From: Calvatia gigantea | Taxonomy: Eukaryota > Basidiomycota > Agaricomycetes > Agaricales > Lycoperdaceae | Assembly (NCBI GenBank): GCA_025093985.1 | Contig: JACAAK010000017.1 | Span: 434,001 to 498,000 of the forward strand | DNA: 64,000 nt | Direction of reading: 5' to 3' | Part shown: positions 23,164 through 33,100 of the stretch, one piece after another | Position numbering within the stretch: the stretch's first letter is position 1 | How the letters are laid out: every line of letters starts with the position of its first letter | Program-made: the position numbers and the translations under genes | Notes under the pieces: generated by a model | What the model was told of the DNA's origin: nothing | What the model saw: only the letters and a program-made list of their open reading frames with translations | The model's database searches: none

Positions 23164-24768
23164 CAGTAAGGGACAAAACCGTTCCAATGTTTTGAACTTT
23201 TCAGAAGATCAGCTCATAACTCAAGGACTACTGTGGCTGTGCACTTCCTAATTTAATTGTAGATAGTCCAGTATCTTATCTAATCATATGCAAAGTATGA
23301 TTATGTAATCCTTTGTTTTGGGGGAGTTATTAATTAATTAATATTTTAAGTACATTGGAACAGTTTTGTCCCTCTCAAATTCTGAGCACATGACTTCGTT
23401 TATTGCAATCAAATAAATACAAATAAAATCATGTGACCATGTAGGGTGATGTATAAATGGATGTGCTTATTCTCAGGTGCAAATTAACTCCCCCACTATA
23501 CCTTTACAACTATATGCGCTCTCTTTCCTCTACTCAGACCAATAGAGTCCTCTCTTACCTGGACCAAGGGAAATCTGCTCATCATATTGCTTCTATTACT
23601 GGTCTGGGAGTCAGTACTATTTCTAGGATTCACTCCAAACATAGATCAACACTTTCCAAATCTGTTGGTGGCCGCCCATCTAAACTTTCTCCCTCTGATA
23701 TCCACTATTCTGTTCGCCTCATCACCTCTCGCAAGGCTGACAATGCCTCCCAAGTCACCAAATCACTTCAAAATGTTATTGCCCAGCCTGTATCCACCAA
23801 AACAGTGTGCAGGGCACTCAGAGGAGCTGGAATGAAGGCTGTAGTCAAGCGGAAACGACCTAAACTTACTGCTGTCCATAGGAGGAAAAGGTTGGAGTGG
23901 GCAGAAGCACATGTTAACTGGACCCTGGAGGACTGGAAGAGGGTTATTTGGACAGATGAGTCCAAAATCAATCGGTTTGGATCAGATGGAAGGGTTTGGG
24001 TATGGAAAAAGGCAGGAGAGGGGCTGAATGATAGATTGGTTGAGGGAACAGTCAAGTTTGGTGGAGGAAATGTGATGATCTGGGGTTGTATGCTGTGGGA
24101 TGGAGTGGGGTTTGCCACTAAAATTGAAGGGAAGATGGATGCTGACCTTTATGTTCAAATTTTGGGGGATGAACTAAAGAGGAGCATCAGGTGGTATGGG
24201 AAGAATGAGGAGGATATGGTCTTCCAACAGGACAATGACCCCAAACACAAGAGCAAAAAGGCTACAAACTGGCTAGATGAGTCTGAATTGGAGGTTATGG
24301 TATGGCCCCCACAGTCTCCAGACCTTAATCCCATTGAACATCTCTGGACTCACCTCAAGAATAAGCTGGGAGAGTATGATACTCCTCCTGATAGCATGAA
24401 TACCCTATGGGAGAGGATACAAAAGGAGTGGGATGACATAGAACCAGAAGTGTGTCAGAATCTGATAGAGAGTATGCCTAGGAGGGTCCAGGCAGTTTTA
24501 CAGGCCAAGGGAGCTTATACCAGGTACTAGAATACCCATTTTGTATATAAATTTCAAGAGGGACAAAACTGTTCCAATGCACTTAAAATATTAATTAATT
24601 AATAACTCCCCTAAAACAAAGGATTACATAATCATACTTTGCATATGATTAGATAAGATACTGGACTATCTACAATTAAATTAGGAAGTGCACAGCCACA
24701 GTAGTCCTTGAGATATGAGCTGATCTTCTGAGAAGTTCAAAACATTGGAACGGTTTTGTCCCTTACTG
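23164..24768 (+). mobile_element. Tc1-like DNA transposon, copy 1 (1605 bp, TSD TA)
   Basis: Ends CAGTAAGGGAC...GTCCCTTACTG, flanked by TA (23162-23163 and 24769-24770). Inverted terminal repeats about 214 bp long (to about 23377, and from about 24555). Inserted in LINE L. Same length as copy 2 at 26807-28411. Confidence 0.97.
23457..24530 (+). CDS. Tc1-like transposase, intact (357 aa)
   Basis: Cuts and rejoins the element ends at TA sites. The N-terminal third looks like paired helix-turn-helix DNA-binding domains (NRVLSYLDQGKSAHHIASIT near residues 29-48; KTVCRALRGAGMKAV near 115-129). A GGRPSK linker lies at about 71-76, in the place of the GRPR hook of Tc1 transposases. The catalytic core has WTDESK (D167), FQQDNDPKH (D259) and NPIEHLW (E294): 34 residues lie between D259 and E294, so it is DD34E, as in the Tc1 branch. 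Length is normal for the family, and no stop or frameshift is present, so it may still be active. It differs from copy 2 at three residues (H59, R73 and R132 here). Confidence 0.95.
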   Translation: MDVLILRCKLTPPLYLYNYMRSLSSTQTNRVLSYLDQGKSAHHIASITGLGVSTISRIHSKHRSTLSKSVGGRPSKLSPSDIHYSVRLITSRKADNASQVTKSLQNVIAQPVSTKTVCRALRGAGMKAVVKRKRPKLTAVHRRKRLEWAEAHVNWTLEDWKRVIWTDESKINRFGSDGRVWVWKKAGEGLNDRLVEGTVKFGGGNVMIWGCMLWDGVGFATKIEGKMDADLYVQILGDELKRSIRWYGKNEEDMVFQQDNDPKHKSKKATNWLDESELEVMVWPPQSPDLNPIEHLWTHLKNKLGEYDTPPDSMNTLWERIQKEWDDIEPEVCQNLIESMPRRVQAVLQAKGAYTRY

Positions 24769-24770
24769 TA

Positions 24771-24807
24771 GAGTTACCAAGCATCTTCATGGCCATAACC
24801 ATGGAAA
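24771..24807 (-). mobile_element. LINE L, short segment between Tc1-like element and solo LTR
   Basis: 37 bp of LINE ORF2 antisense (GAGTTACCAAGCATCTTC...). It continues from 23161 and carries the TSD GGAAA (24803-24807) of the following LTR. Confidence 0.85.
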
Positions 24808-25107
24808 TGTTAAGATAAAACAGGAGCGTCGTAGAGGCTGCCTGAGTAGCGCTAGTTGGCTTAGTGCAGGTATCACAATAAAGTGAAGGCCATTGTATTG
24901 AGGTGTAACTCGACAAGGAGAATCCTTGTCAAGTAGCTAACTATATACAACATCAAGATTTACTACAAAGTTTGGTATGAAACAGATGACATAGTGTGAC
25001 ATCATACATGTGTCATACATGATGTCAGTGGAGTAATGATGTCATAGATGACATCATTGATGAGAAGGGCCATAACTCCGAAATCGTCTGATTACCCACT
25101 TCTAACA
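24808..25107. repeat. Solo LTR of a third family (300 bp), TSD GGAAA
   Basis: TGTTAAGATAAA...CTTCTAACA with perfect 5-bp repeats GGAAA at 24803-24807 and 25108-25112, interrupting LINE L. It holds four TGACATCA/TGATGTCA octamers at 24997, 25020, 25037 and 25049. Element orientation is unknown. Confidence 0.85.
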
Positions 25108-25881
25108 GGAAATGGCTTTGGTTAAATAGTATCATATGTGCTCCTTGAAAGTAAGAGCATGATTAAAGTAAAAGCCCAAGTATCTCTAATAGGGCTTGGG
25201 CTAGAGCAGCATGTCACCAGTGAACGGGGGAAAGCCCAGGTTAATTAGCAGATTGTCATCTCTGTGCCTACAGGAGAAGTGAAATACCTCAGACTTGTTA
25301 TGTTCAAGTACTAAGGTGAAGCACTCAAAGAGCCAGAAAATGATACTATATGTCTCTTTAAGAGCCATAAGGTTCGGTCCCCAATCCTTAGACTGGGCAA
25401 TGATGGTTCTATCATCTATATATGATAAGAGAGTAGTCCCCAGACGGAAGGCCTCTCTATTAAAGAGCCACATAAGCAGAGCTATGTATAGGGCTGAGAG
25501 GATGGGGGAAAGGGCAGAACCCTGCCCTACCCCCACATCTGAAGGGAATAGTCTGGACTTGAAAGAATCCCAACAGTACTGGGTCTTCCGTCCTACCAAA
25601 TAGTGTGCAAAGAACTTGACCAACTCTGGCATGAATCCCTGCTTGTGGAGTATTGCCACCAGCATATCATAGTGCAATGACAGGAAGAACTGTGTTATGT
25701 TAAATGCCACAACACTAGTCTGGAGGCCTTTTACCCAACCCACTCTGACAATGTGGGTGAGCATCAGGCCAGCATCTTTGGTGGATCTCTGGATAACACC
25801 TCCGAGCTGATTAAGGTGAAAGACCCCAAATTTGACAGAGTCAAACTGGAGCCTAGTTGTGATCATTTTCTCAAACAGCTT
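25108..25881 (-). pseudogene. LINE L, RT segment
   Basis: Minus strand from MITTRLQFDSVKFGVFHLNQ (25866) through FNITQFFLSLHYD, GVGQGSALSPILSALY and SYIDDRTIIAQSKDW to FTGDMLL (25201), then antisense sequence joining to 24807. The 221-codon stretch is open. The YIDD box is seen in place of YVDD. The 5' end stops at 25881 at an LTR end. Confidence 0.87.
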
Positions 25882-26315
25882 ATGTTACATGTGTTACCTT
25901 ACTTTGCAACTGGGCCTGGATTGTCTCCACTCAGGGAGAGGTTCAACGCTATAGCCCAGGAGTATTTGACAAGTCTCAATGACCTCTGTGCAGGCTTTGG
26001 ATCACTCCCTCGAGTAGAAGCTCACACTTGCCTGAGAAGTCCAAGTTAAGTGTCACTGCAGTTCCCAAGGTTGTTAACCTTGTAGCAGACAAGTAAAGAT
26101 AAGGAAGCTTGTTACTAGAATAACCTGAGGTAATACATGGGTACTACTTAAAGTTATATACTAGTTATGGATAAGAGATGGGAATTTACGTAGTAAATAG
26201 ATATGAGTCAATGGGAACTACTATGGGTTAATTGGTAATATACAGAGTCATAGGGATGAGTAAGATGGAAGAGAAGAAGAGGCATAAGTCACAGGAAGAT
26301 AGAGACAAGTGAATA
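25882..26315 (-). repeat. LTR fragment of the gypsy-0 family
   Basis: Begins TGTTACATGTG and matches 3590-3926 in reverse, including the stretch around CCCAAGGTTGTTAACCTTG. It breaks off into LINE M ORF1 near 26316 without an LTR terminus, so it is truncated or recombined. No TSD is visible. Confidence 0.7.
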
Positions 26316-26540
26316 GAAGTGGAGTCATTCAGCAATTTGGAGTATGCTCCATCTGTAGCGGCGTTGGCAGGTGATGAAGAACACCTCGCTGTGGACGTCC
26401 AAGGCGCAGCCAAATCCCTGCACAACCTGGCCTCCTGGTTCAGGTCCATGCATGCTATGCTGCTTAATGCAGAATCTACCACAGTGGTACTAGGCGCTGC
26501 CTTGGCATTTGTCCAGTCCCTGGCTAACAATGGCTGGTTG
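26316..26540 (+). pseudogene. LINE M ORF1, N-terminal fragment
   Basis: Reads SNLEYAPSVAALAGDEEHLAVDVQGAAKSLHNLASWFRSMHAM...SLANNGWL, matching residues about 135-208 of the intact ORF1 at 55952. It stops at the gypsy-3 insertion (TSD GGTTG at 26536-26540) and continues at 37627. Confidence 0.9.
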
Positions 26541-26806
26541 TGTTAAGCGCGGGTCATGTGGGTGAGATGACCGGAGTCTAGATGCCCAGAATGATGTGTG
26601 GATACGGACGAAGATGGACAAAGCGGGCGAACTCAGGAGGACCGTGGCTTCAATGTATGTGTTGTGCCCTCCTACTGACGGGTGGTCCTAACTTCAGAAT
26701 AAGGGACGAGGGCAGAGTCAGAGGCAAAGACAGAGACAGAGACAGAGGTAGGATAGAAGTAGTGTGTCACTAAGTAGATTTCAGACTGAGGATTACAGGT
26801 GAAGTA

Positions 26807-28411
26807 CAGTAAGGGACAAAACCGTTCCAATGTTTTGAACTTCTCAGAAGATCAGCTCATATCTCAAGGACTACTGTGGCTGTGCACTTCCTAATTTAAT
26901 TGTAGATAGTCCAGTATCTTATCTAATCATATGCAAAGTATGATTATGTAATCCTTTGTTTTAGGGGAGTTATTAATTAATTAATATTTTAAGTGCATTG
27001 GAACAGTTTTGTCCCTCTTGAAATTTATATACAAAATGGGTATTCTAGTACCTGGTATAAGCTCCCTTGGCCTGTAAAACTGCCTGGACCCTCCTAGGCA
27101 TACTCTCTATCAGATTCTGACACACTTCTGGTTCTATGTCATCCCACTCCTTTTGTATCCTCTCCCATAGGGTATTCATGCTATCAGGAGGAGTATCATA
27201 CTCTCCCAGCTTATTCTTGAGGTGAGTCCAGAGATGTTCAATGGGATTAAGGTCTGGAGACTGTGGGGGCCATACCATAACCTCCAATTCAGACTCATCT
27301 AGCCAGTTTGTAGCCTTTTTGCTCTTGTGTTTGGGGTCATTGTCCTGTTGGAAGACCATATCCTCCTCATTCTTCCCATACCACCTGATGCTCCTCTTTA
27401 GTTCATCCCCCAAAATTTGAACATAAAGGTCAGCATCCATCTTCCCTTCAATTTTAGTGGCAAACCCCACTCCATCCCACAGCATACAACCCCAGATCAT
27501 CACATTTCCTCCACCAAACTTGACTGTTCCCTCAACCAATCTATCATTCAGCCCCTCTCCTGCCTTTTTCCATACCCAAACCCTTCCATCTGATCCAAAC
27601 CGATTGATTTTGGACTCATCTGTCCAAATAACCCTCTTCCAGTCCTCCAGGGTCCAGTTAACATGTGCTTCTGCCCACTCCAACCTTTTCCTCCTATGGA
27701 CAGCAGTAAGTTTAGGTCGTTTCTGCTTGACTACAGCCTTCATTCCAGCTCCTCTGAGTGCCCTGCACACTGTTTTGGTGGATACAGGCTGGGCAATAAC
27801 ATTTTGAAGTGATTTGGTGACTTGGGAGGCATTGTCAGCCTTGCGAGAGGTGATGAGGCGAACAGAATAGTGGATATCAGAGGGAGAAAGTTTAGATGGG
27901 CAGCCACCAACAGATTTGGAAAGTGTTGATCTATGTTTGGAGCGAATCCTAGAAATAGTACTGACTCCCAGACCAGTAATAGAAGCAATATGATGAGCAG
28001 ATTTCCCTTGGTCCAGGTAAGAGAGGACTCTATTGGTCTGAGTAGAGGAAAGAGAGCGCATATAGTTGTAAAGGTATAGTGGGGGAGTTAATTTGCACCT
28101 GAGAATAAGCACATCCATTTATACATCACCCTACATGGTCACATGATTTTATTTGTATTTATTTGATTGCAATAAACGAAGTCATGTGCTCAGAATTTGA
28201 GAGGGACAAAACTGTTCCAATGTACTTAAAATATTAATTAATTAATAACTCCCCCAAAACAAAGGATTACATAATCATACTTTGCATATGATTAGATAAG
28301 ATACTGGACTATCTACAATTAAATTAGGAAGTGCACAGCCACAGTAGTCCTTGAGTTATGAGCTGATCTTCTGAAAAGTTCAAAACATTGGAACGGTTTT
28401 GTCCCTTACTG
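26807..28411 (-). mobile_element. Tc1-like DNA transposon, copy 2 (1605 bp, TSD TA)
   Basis: Same structure and length as copy 1. TA at 26805-26806 and 28412-28413. The sister LTR has the empty site (GCGAAGTAGCTACGG near 37259-37273), which confirms the ends. Confidence 0.97.
27045..28118 (-). CDS. Tc1-like transposase, intact (357 aa), copy 2
   Basis: Same protein as at 23457-24530 except R59, C73 and Q132. All DD34E residues (D167, D259, E294) and both DNA-binding regions are kept and the frame is open throughout. C73 lies in the GGRPSK linker, where an arginine is normally conserved, so DNA binding by this copy may be weakened (inference). It could be served in trans by copy 1. Confidence 0.95.
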   Translation of the reverse strand: MDVLILRCKLTPPLYLYNYMRSLSSTQTNRVLSYLDQGKSAHHIASITGLGVSTISRIRSKHRSTLSKSVGGCPSKLSPSDIHYSVRLITSRKADNASQVTKSLQNVIAQPVSTKTVCRALRGAGMKAVVKQKRPKLTAVHRRKRLEWAEAHVNWTLEDWKRVIWTDESKINRFGSDGRVWVWKKAGEGLNDRLVEGTVKFGGGNVMIWGCMLWDGVGFATKIEGKMDADLYVQILGDELKRSIRWYGKNEEDMVFQQDNDPKHKSKKATNWLDESELEVMVWPPQSPDLNPIEHLWTHLKNKLGEYDTPPDSMNTLWERIQKEWDDIEPEVCQNLIESMPRRVQAVLQAKGAYTRY

Positions 28412-28708
28412 TAGCTATGGTTTATATACATGAGGAAGTGTGGTTCTACAAAAGGAAACTACTACGACTTCAGGTGCGGGCCAGGTATGGCCGCTAGATA
28501 AAAACACCAGGAATGCAACTAGCTAAAAGGAATAAGGTGAAACAGGAATGATATGAACGGTAAAAGGGATTGCAAGGAAAACAGGAGTAGGTATGACGAC
28601 CGGAGAAATGTACAAGGAGGATAATCGGAAATTAACGTCAGACATAATAGTAAGAATGGAGAGCAGGGGAGATGGGGGAGAGCGGGTGAGAGTGAATGGT
28701 AAATAAAA

Positions 28709-28715
28709 TATAAAG
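28709..28715 (+). promoter_or_regulatory. Possible TATA box for the antisense gene
   Basis: TATAAAG in the plus orientation of the gypsy-3 left LTR, about 195 bp upstream of the ATG at 28906. Position and strand suit the spliced antisense gene, but this is only a sequence match. Confidence 0.35.
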
Positions 28716-28905
28716 TATAGTCCGGGTAAGAGCGGGTGAAGCGGGTGAGTGCGTGTACGGGTTGTGACAGTATTCCCTCCTTAGGGCTGAGCCCTTGAGG
28801 CCATGAAGGTGTCATGGGAAATGGAGTTGAAAAATTTGATGTGGGTATAAGATCCGCACTTTTGAAAATTTTCCTTTGCTTGCCTCTTGACCTCCTACTA
28901 CCACC

Positions 28906-30068
28906 ATGCCTCCCAAGACCACTGCCCAACTACAAGCCGAACTCGAGGAGAAACGTGAACATGCCAGACTTCAGTGCGAGCAGGAGGAAGAGGACGAGTG
29001 CAGGTTGATTGCGGACCTTGCCGCTGCTGAAGCCAAAGAAAGAGTGGATAGGGAGAAGCGCGAAGAGAAGGAGAGGAAGAGGTGCGATGAGGAGAGGAAA
29101 CGAGAGGAGGCGAAGAAACGTGACGAGCAGAAGAAGTGGCTTGAGGAGGCAGCACGTAAGAAAAGGGAGGAGCAAGAGGAGGAGAACGTGGAGGAATGAC
29201 GATGTAGGAAGGGGAAGACCTGGGAGGAACTGGTAGCAGGTCCCAGCCGATTGAGGAAACGGCTGAGGGTGGAGGATTCGGACGAAGAGGACGATGCGCC
29301 AGGGTTGTTGGACGAGGAGGAAGAGGAGGAGGTTCAGCTGCAGGTGTGCGTTCCCATGGGTGGGGACAACCCCTGCAAGCACTGCATCGACATGGGTATC
29401 AGGTGTCAACCCAGACAGACCCGCTCCAAGTAAGTGCGGCCTCTTCCTGTTGAATATTAAGCTGAGAAATCCTTAGCCGGGTTACCACCAAATGCGCGAC
29501 TTGCGTCAAGGGCAAGCGAAAGTGTGAGCCGCTGGGTGGAAGTGCCAAGGTCTCAAATCCCCATGTCCTCGCATGACATTTCGACTGATTTGCGACTGCA
29601 CTTGAAGAGAACACCCTATGCCTCAACGAAATCATCGTTTTATTGCGTCAGTAGAATGCATGGATGGCACACGAGTCCCGATACCGAGAACATGATACCC
29701 GCAATTCGGCTGCGATCTTGAGGGAGACCATTGCAAATGGAGAGGAGTTCCGCGCCCTCAGCCTGGTGGTGAGTCAACGGGATCCTCAGCACACAGGAAG
29801 GACTGAACATCCAGGACAGATTGCAGAACAGCTGCCTGGTGCGGATATCTGACGGCATGTGGATGAGGCAGGTGACATCAACATCAAGGACCAGGGTGAG
29901 GGGCCGTCGCAACTGGTGTGAGAAGGGGGTGAGCAGATGGACTTGGATGAGGAAGAGAAGGGAAACAGTAGTAGTGGAGAGGAAGGAAGTGAAGAAAGTG
30001 CGGAGGAGAGCGGAGAAAAAGAAGACGGTGCAGAAGAGGGTGTGGAAGGGGGCCAGCATGAGGATTGA
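28906..30068 (+). pseudogene. Antisense accessory gene of gypsy-3: coiled coil plus Zn(II)2Cys6-like cluster, one intron
   Basis: Lies between pol and the 3' LTR on the strand opposite to gag-pol. Exon 1 (28906-29429) starts MPPKTTAQLQAELEEKREHA and continues as a long charged Glu/Lys/Arg heptad region. A 47-nt intron, GTAAGT...CTGAG...TTAG (29430-29476), restores the frame in exon 2 (29477-30068). The splice joins two halves of C-x2-C-x6-C-x13-C-x2-C-x6-C (CKHCIDMGIRC and CATCVKGKRKC), the spacing of fungal binuclear zinc clusters. The C-terminus is very acidic (MDLDEEEKGNSSSGEEGSEE). AATAAA follows near 30118. About 371 codons, with stops at 29197 (TGA), near 29570 and 29583 (TGA), 29646 (TAG), 29850 (TGA) and about 29919 (TGA), mostly at former CGA/CAG. 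Function unknown; a DNA-binding role is inferred from the cluster only. Confidence 0.65.
29430..29476 (+). other. Predicted 47-nt spliceosomal intron in the antisense gene
   Basis: GTAAGT donor, CTGAG branch-like motif at about 29462 and TTAG acceptor. Its removal keeps the frame and unites the two Cys3 halves of the zinc cluster. Confidence 0.65.
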
Positions 30069-30191
30069 GGGTGTGTGGGTGAACACGGCTTTCCTCACTC
30101 CTCGTGATTTTGATGTTTAATAAAGTTGCATGTCCAATAATAATAAAAAAAGTCTGTCCATGAATAAGAGTGAAAATAAGTCCATTAAGTG

Positions 30192-33100
30192 TTACAAAGA
30201 ACGCAAGGGACCAGGCTTAGCAGGATAAGCTGTATGGAAATCTGCCACAAGTTCAGCTGCATGCTCTAATTCAGTAGCAGGCAGCCAAGAAGACTCTTCT
30301 TCAGTATCCTCATAACCCAACCAAATGACCTTATATAATAACTTGCAGGCATGTCGACGGTCGATCTTCGAGTCAACAATGCGGGTGATTTTGTACTCTG
30401 GCTCGCCTTCAACTTCAATGGGCGGAGGAGGCAGGTCAGAGCGGCTATCAAATGGGTTAGGTGTGGCAGGTTCAAGCATCGAAACGTGGAATACTGGGTG
30501 AACGGCATGCATTGAGTCAGGTAAGTGTAGAGTATAAGAAATGGAACTGGGTTGAGCGATAATCTCATAAGGACCCAAATACTTTTCCGAGAGTTTCTTT
30601 GACGGTCGAGTCATGCGGAAGAACTGCGCCTTAACGAAGACCTTTTGCCCAACTGTGAAGTTAGGTGTGGGTGTCTGGCAGGTATCAGCGGATGACTGGT
30701 ACCGTTCTTGAGCTTGCTTGATCTCGGATTTGAGTACTGTGTGGAGTTCATCAAGGTTGACGACGAATTGATGTGCACGTGCGGATACCAAGTCGCGTTC
30801 TGGGTAGACTGTGATGTTGGGATGATAGCCTTTATTAGCGAAGAATGGGGAGACACCAGTAGTGGCACTAGGAGCATTGTTATAGGCAAACTCAGCTAGT
30901 GGCAGTAACTCAGCCCAGTTGTCCTGCTGGTAGTTGCAGTAGACACAGAGGTATTGCTTGAGAGTCTGGTTAGTCTGTTCAGTTTGTCTGTCACCCTCAG
31001 GGTGATACCCGGAGGTGAAGTGTAACTTCATGTCCAGTGCTTGTCCAAGCGAGCGGAAGAAGTGCGAAACGAATTCGGAGCCGCGATCGGACGTAACATG
31101 TTCGGGAACGCCATGTTTCAAGAATACATGAATGACAAATAGGCAGGCGAGTTTGGCCGAGGTGATGGTGTCGTGAGTGGAAATGAACAAAGATTGCTTG
31201 GTAAGGCAATCAACGATAACAAGGATAGTGTCGTAGCCGGAAGATGTGGGAAGTTTCTCAATGAAGTCCATAGAGATAGAGTTCCATGGCCGTTCAGGAA
31301 TGGGGAGCTGCTTGAGGTTTCCATAAGGTCGGTGTCATTGTGGCTTAGAGCGCATGCAGGTGATGCAGGATTTGTAGAAATCTTTGACTGTCGTGCGGAT
31401 TTCGGGCCAAGTGTAATCACGTCGGACTAACTCCAGAGTCTTGTTCTGACCGAAGTGTCCAGAAAGGATGTGATCATGCTTGTACTGTAGAACGCAAAGT
31501 CAAAGATTGTCAACATTGGGAACATAGATCCTGTCGTCAAGGTGGAGAAAACCGGACGAATCTACAATCCAGCGTCCTTCGGGTTTGGCTAGGTGTTGAG
31601 CCACAGTCGGGTCTTGCGGAAGAGATGAAAGGATGTCGGAATGCAGTTGATCAAGGTCAATGATCGTGGCTGCGCGAAGGGAAGGGGTATAAAGATAAGT
31701 AGCACGGACAGAGGCTGCGAGTTGTTCATGAGTAAAGACTGGACAGAAGTTGTGAGGATTGACCGTAGTGTAGCCATTATTCCCCCCTTTAGGGTAGACA
31801 TCCCATTGTCTAGTTAAAGCGTCGGGCTTCGTACCAAGTCGGCCAGGGCGAAAGCGGATGGTGAGATTGAACTGTGACAAGAATTTGGACCAGCGAGCTT
31901 GATGGCGGGTGAAGATTTTAGTGGTGCAGAAGTATTCCAGATTCTTATGATCAGTGACCACGTCAATGGGAAGGGGAGCACCTTCAAGATAATGCTGCCA
32001 GATCCTAAAGGCTTCAAAGATAGCCAGTAGTTCCTTGTCATGTGTGTCGTAGTTCGACTCGGCCGAAGTGAATGTGCGGGAATGGAAAGCCATGGGGTGA
32101 ACTTCACCATCCTCAGTGACGATAGAGAGGATGGCGGCTAGCGCGTAGTCAGATGCGTCTGTCTCGACAATGATTTGAGCATCAGGGATCCAGTGGGTCA
32201 GGATAGGAGCAGAGGTGAAAGCGTCCTTCAATGATTGGAAAGCCTCTTGACATTTATCATTGAAGTTCCAAGGAATACCCTTGCAGGTAAGGCGGGTGAG
32301 AGGAACTACAATGTCAGAGTAGTTATAAATGAAGCGACGATAGAAATTGGCGAAACCTAAGAAGGACTGTATGTCCTTGATCTTCTTCAGTTCTGGCCAG
32401 TCTTGGATAATCTTGACCTTGTCCTCAGACATCTTGAGACCATCAGGGGAAAGAACGTAACCAAGATATTCAACCATGTCAGACTCGAATTCGCACTTAT
32501 CTGCGCAGGCATAGAGACCGTTCTGCCTAAGCCGCTTGAGAACCTCGCGGACTTGCTTGTGGTGTATGCTGATGTCGTCGGAATAGATGAGTATGTCGTC
32601 AAGATAGACTGTAACACAGACATCTAAGAGATCTTTGAAGATGTCATTCATGAACCGCTGGAAGGCGGCAGGTGCATTGGTAAGGCCGAAAGGCATAACG
32701 AGCCACTTGAACGATCTGTAGCAGGTTCGGAAGGCCGTTTTCCATTCGTCACCTTCTGCAATGCGGACAAGGTGATAAGCGTGGCATAGGTCAATCTTGG
32801 TATAGATGCGGGCTTTGCGGGGCGAATCGAGTAGGTCGGATATGAGAGGAAGGGGGTAGCGATCCTTCTTGGTAATGCAGTTGAGACCTCGGAAATCGAC
32901 GCATAAATGGAGTGAACCATCCTTTTTCTTGACAAAGAGGACAGGGGCTCCGTGAGGGGAGTTGGAGGGGCGGATGAATCCGATAGCAAGGTTTTCATCA
33001 ATGAATTTGCGTAGAGCCTCTAGTTCAACCTGAGATAGGGAATAGATGGTACCAACTGGTGGTTGGCCACCTTCTTCGAGATTGATCTGAAGGTCGTATG

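Larger units (their letters stand above)
26541..28769 (-). repeat. 3' LTR of gypsy-3, split by a Tc1-like element
   Basis: Without the transposon it matches 37000-37621. On the minus strand it starts TGTCACAACCCG at 28769, after a purine-rich stretch (AAGGAGGGAATAC, 28770-28783). Confidence 0.95.

Noticed and set aside
28930..29409. 159-codon minus-strand frame rich in Leu
   Set aside because: Shadow of the charged coiled-coil exon of the antisense gene, which has an intron and zinc cluster supporting the plus strand.
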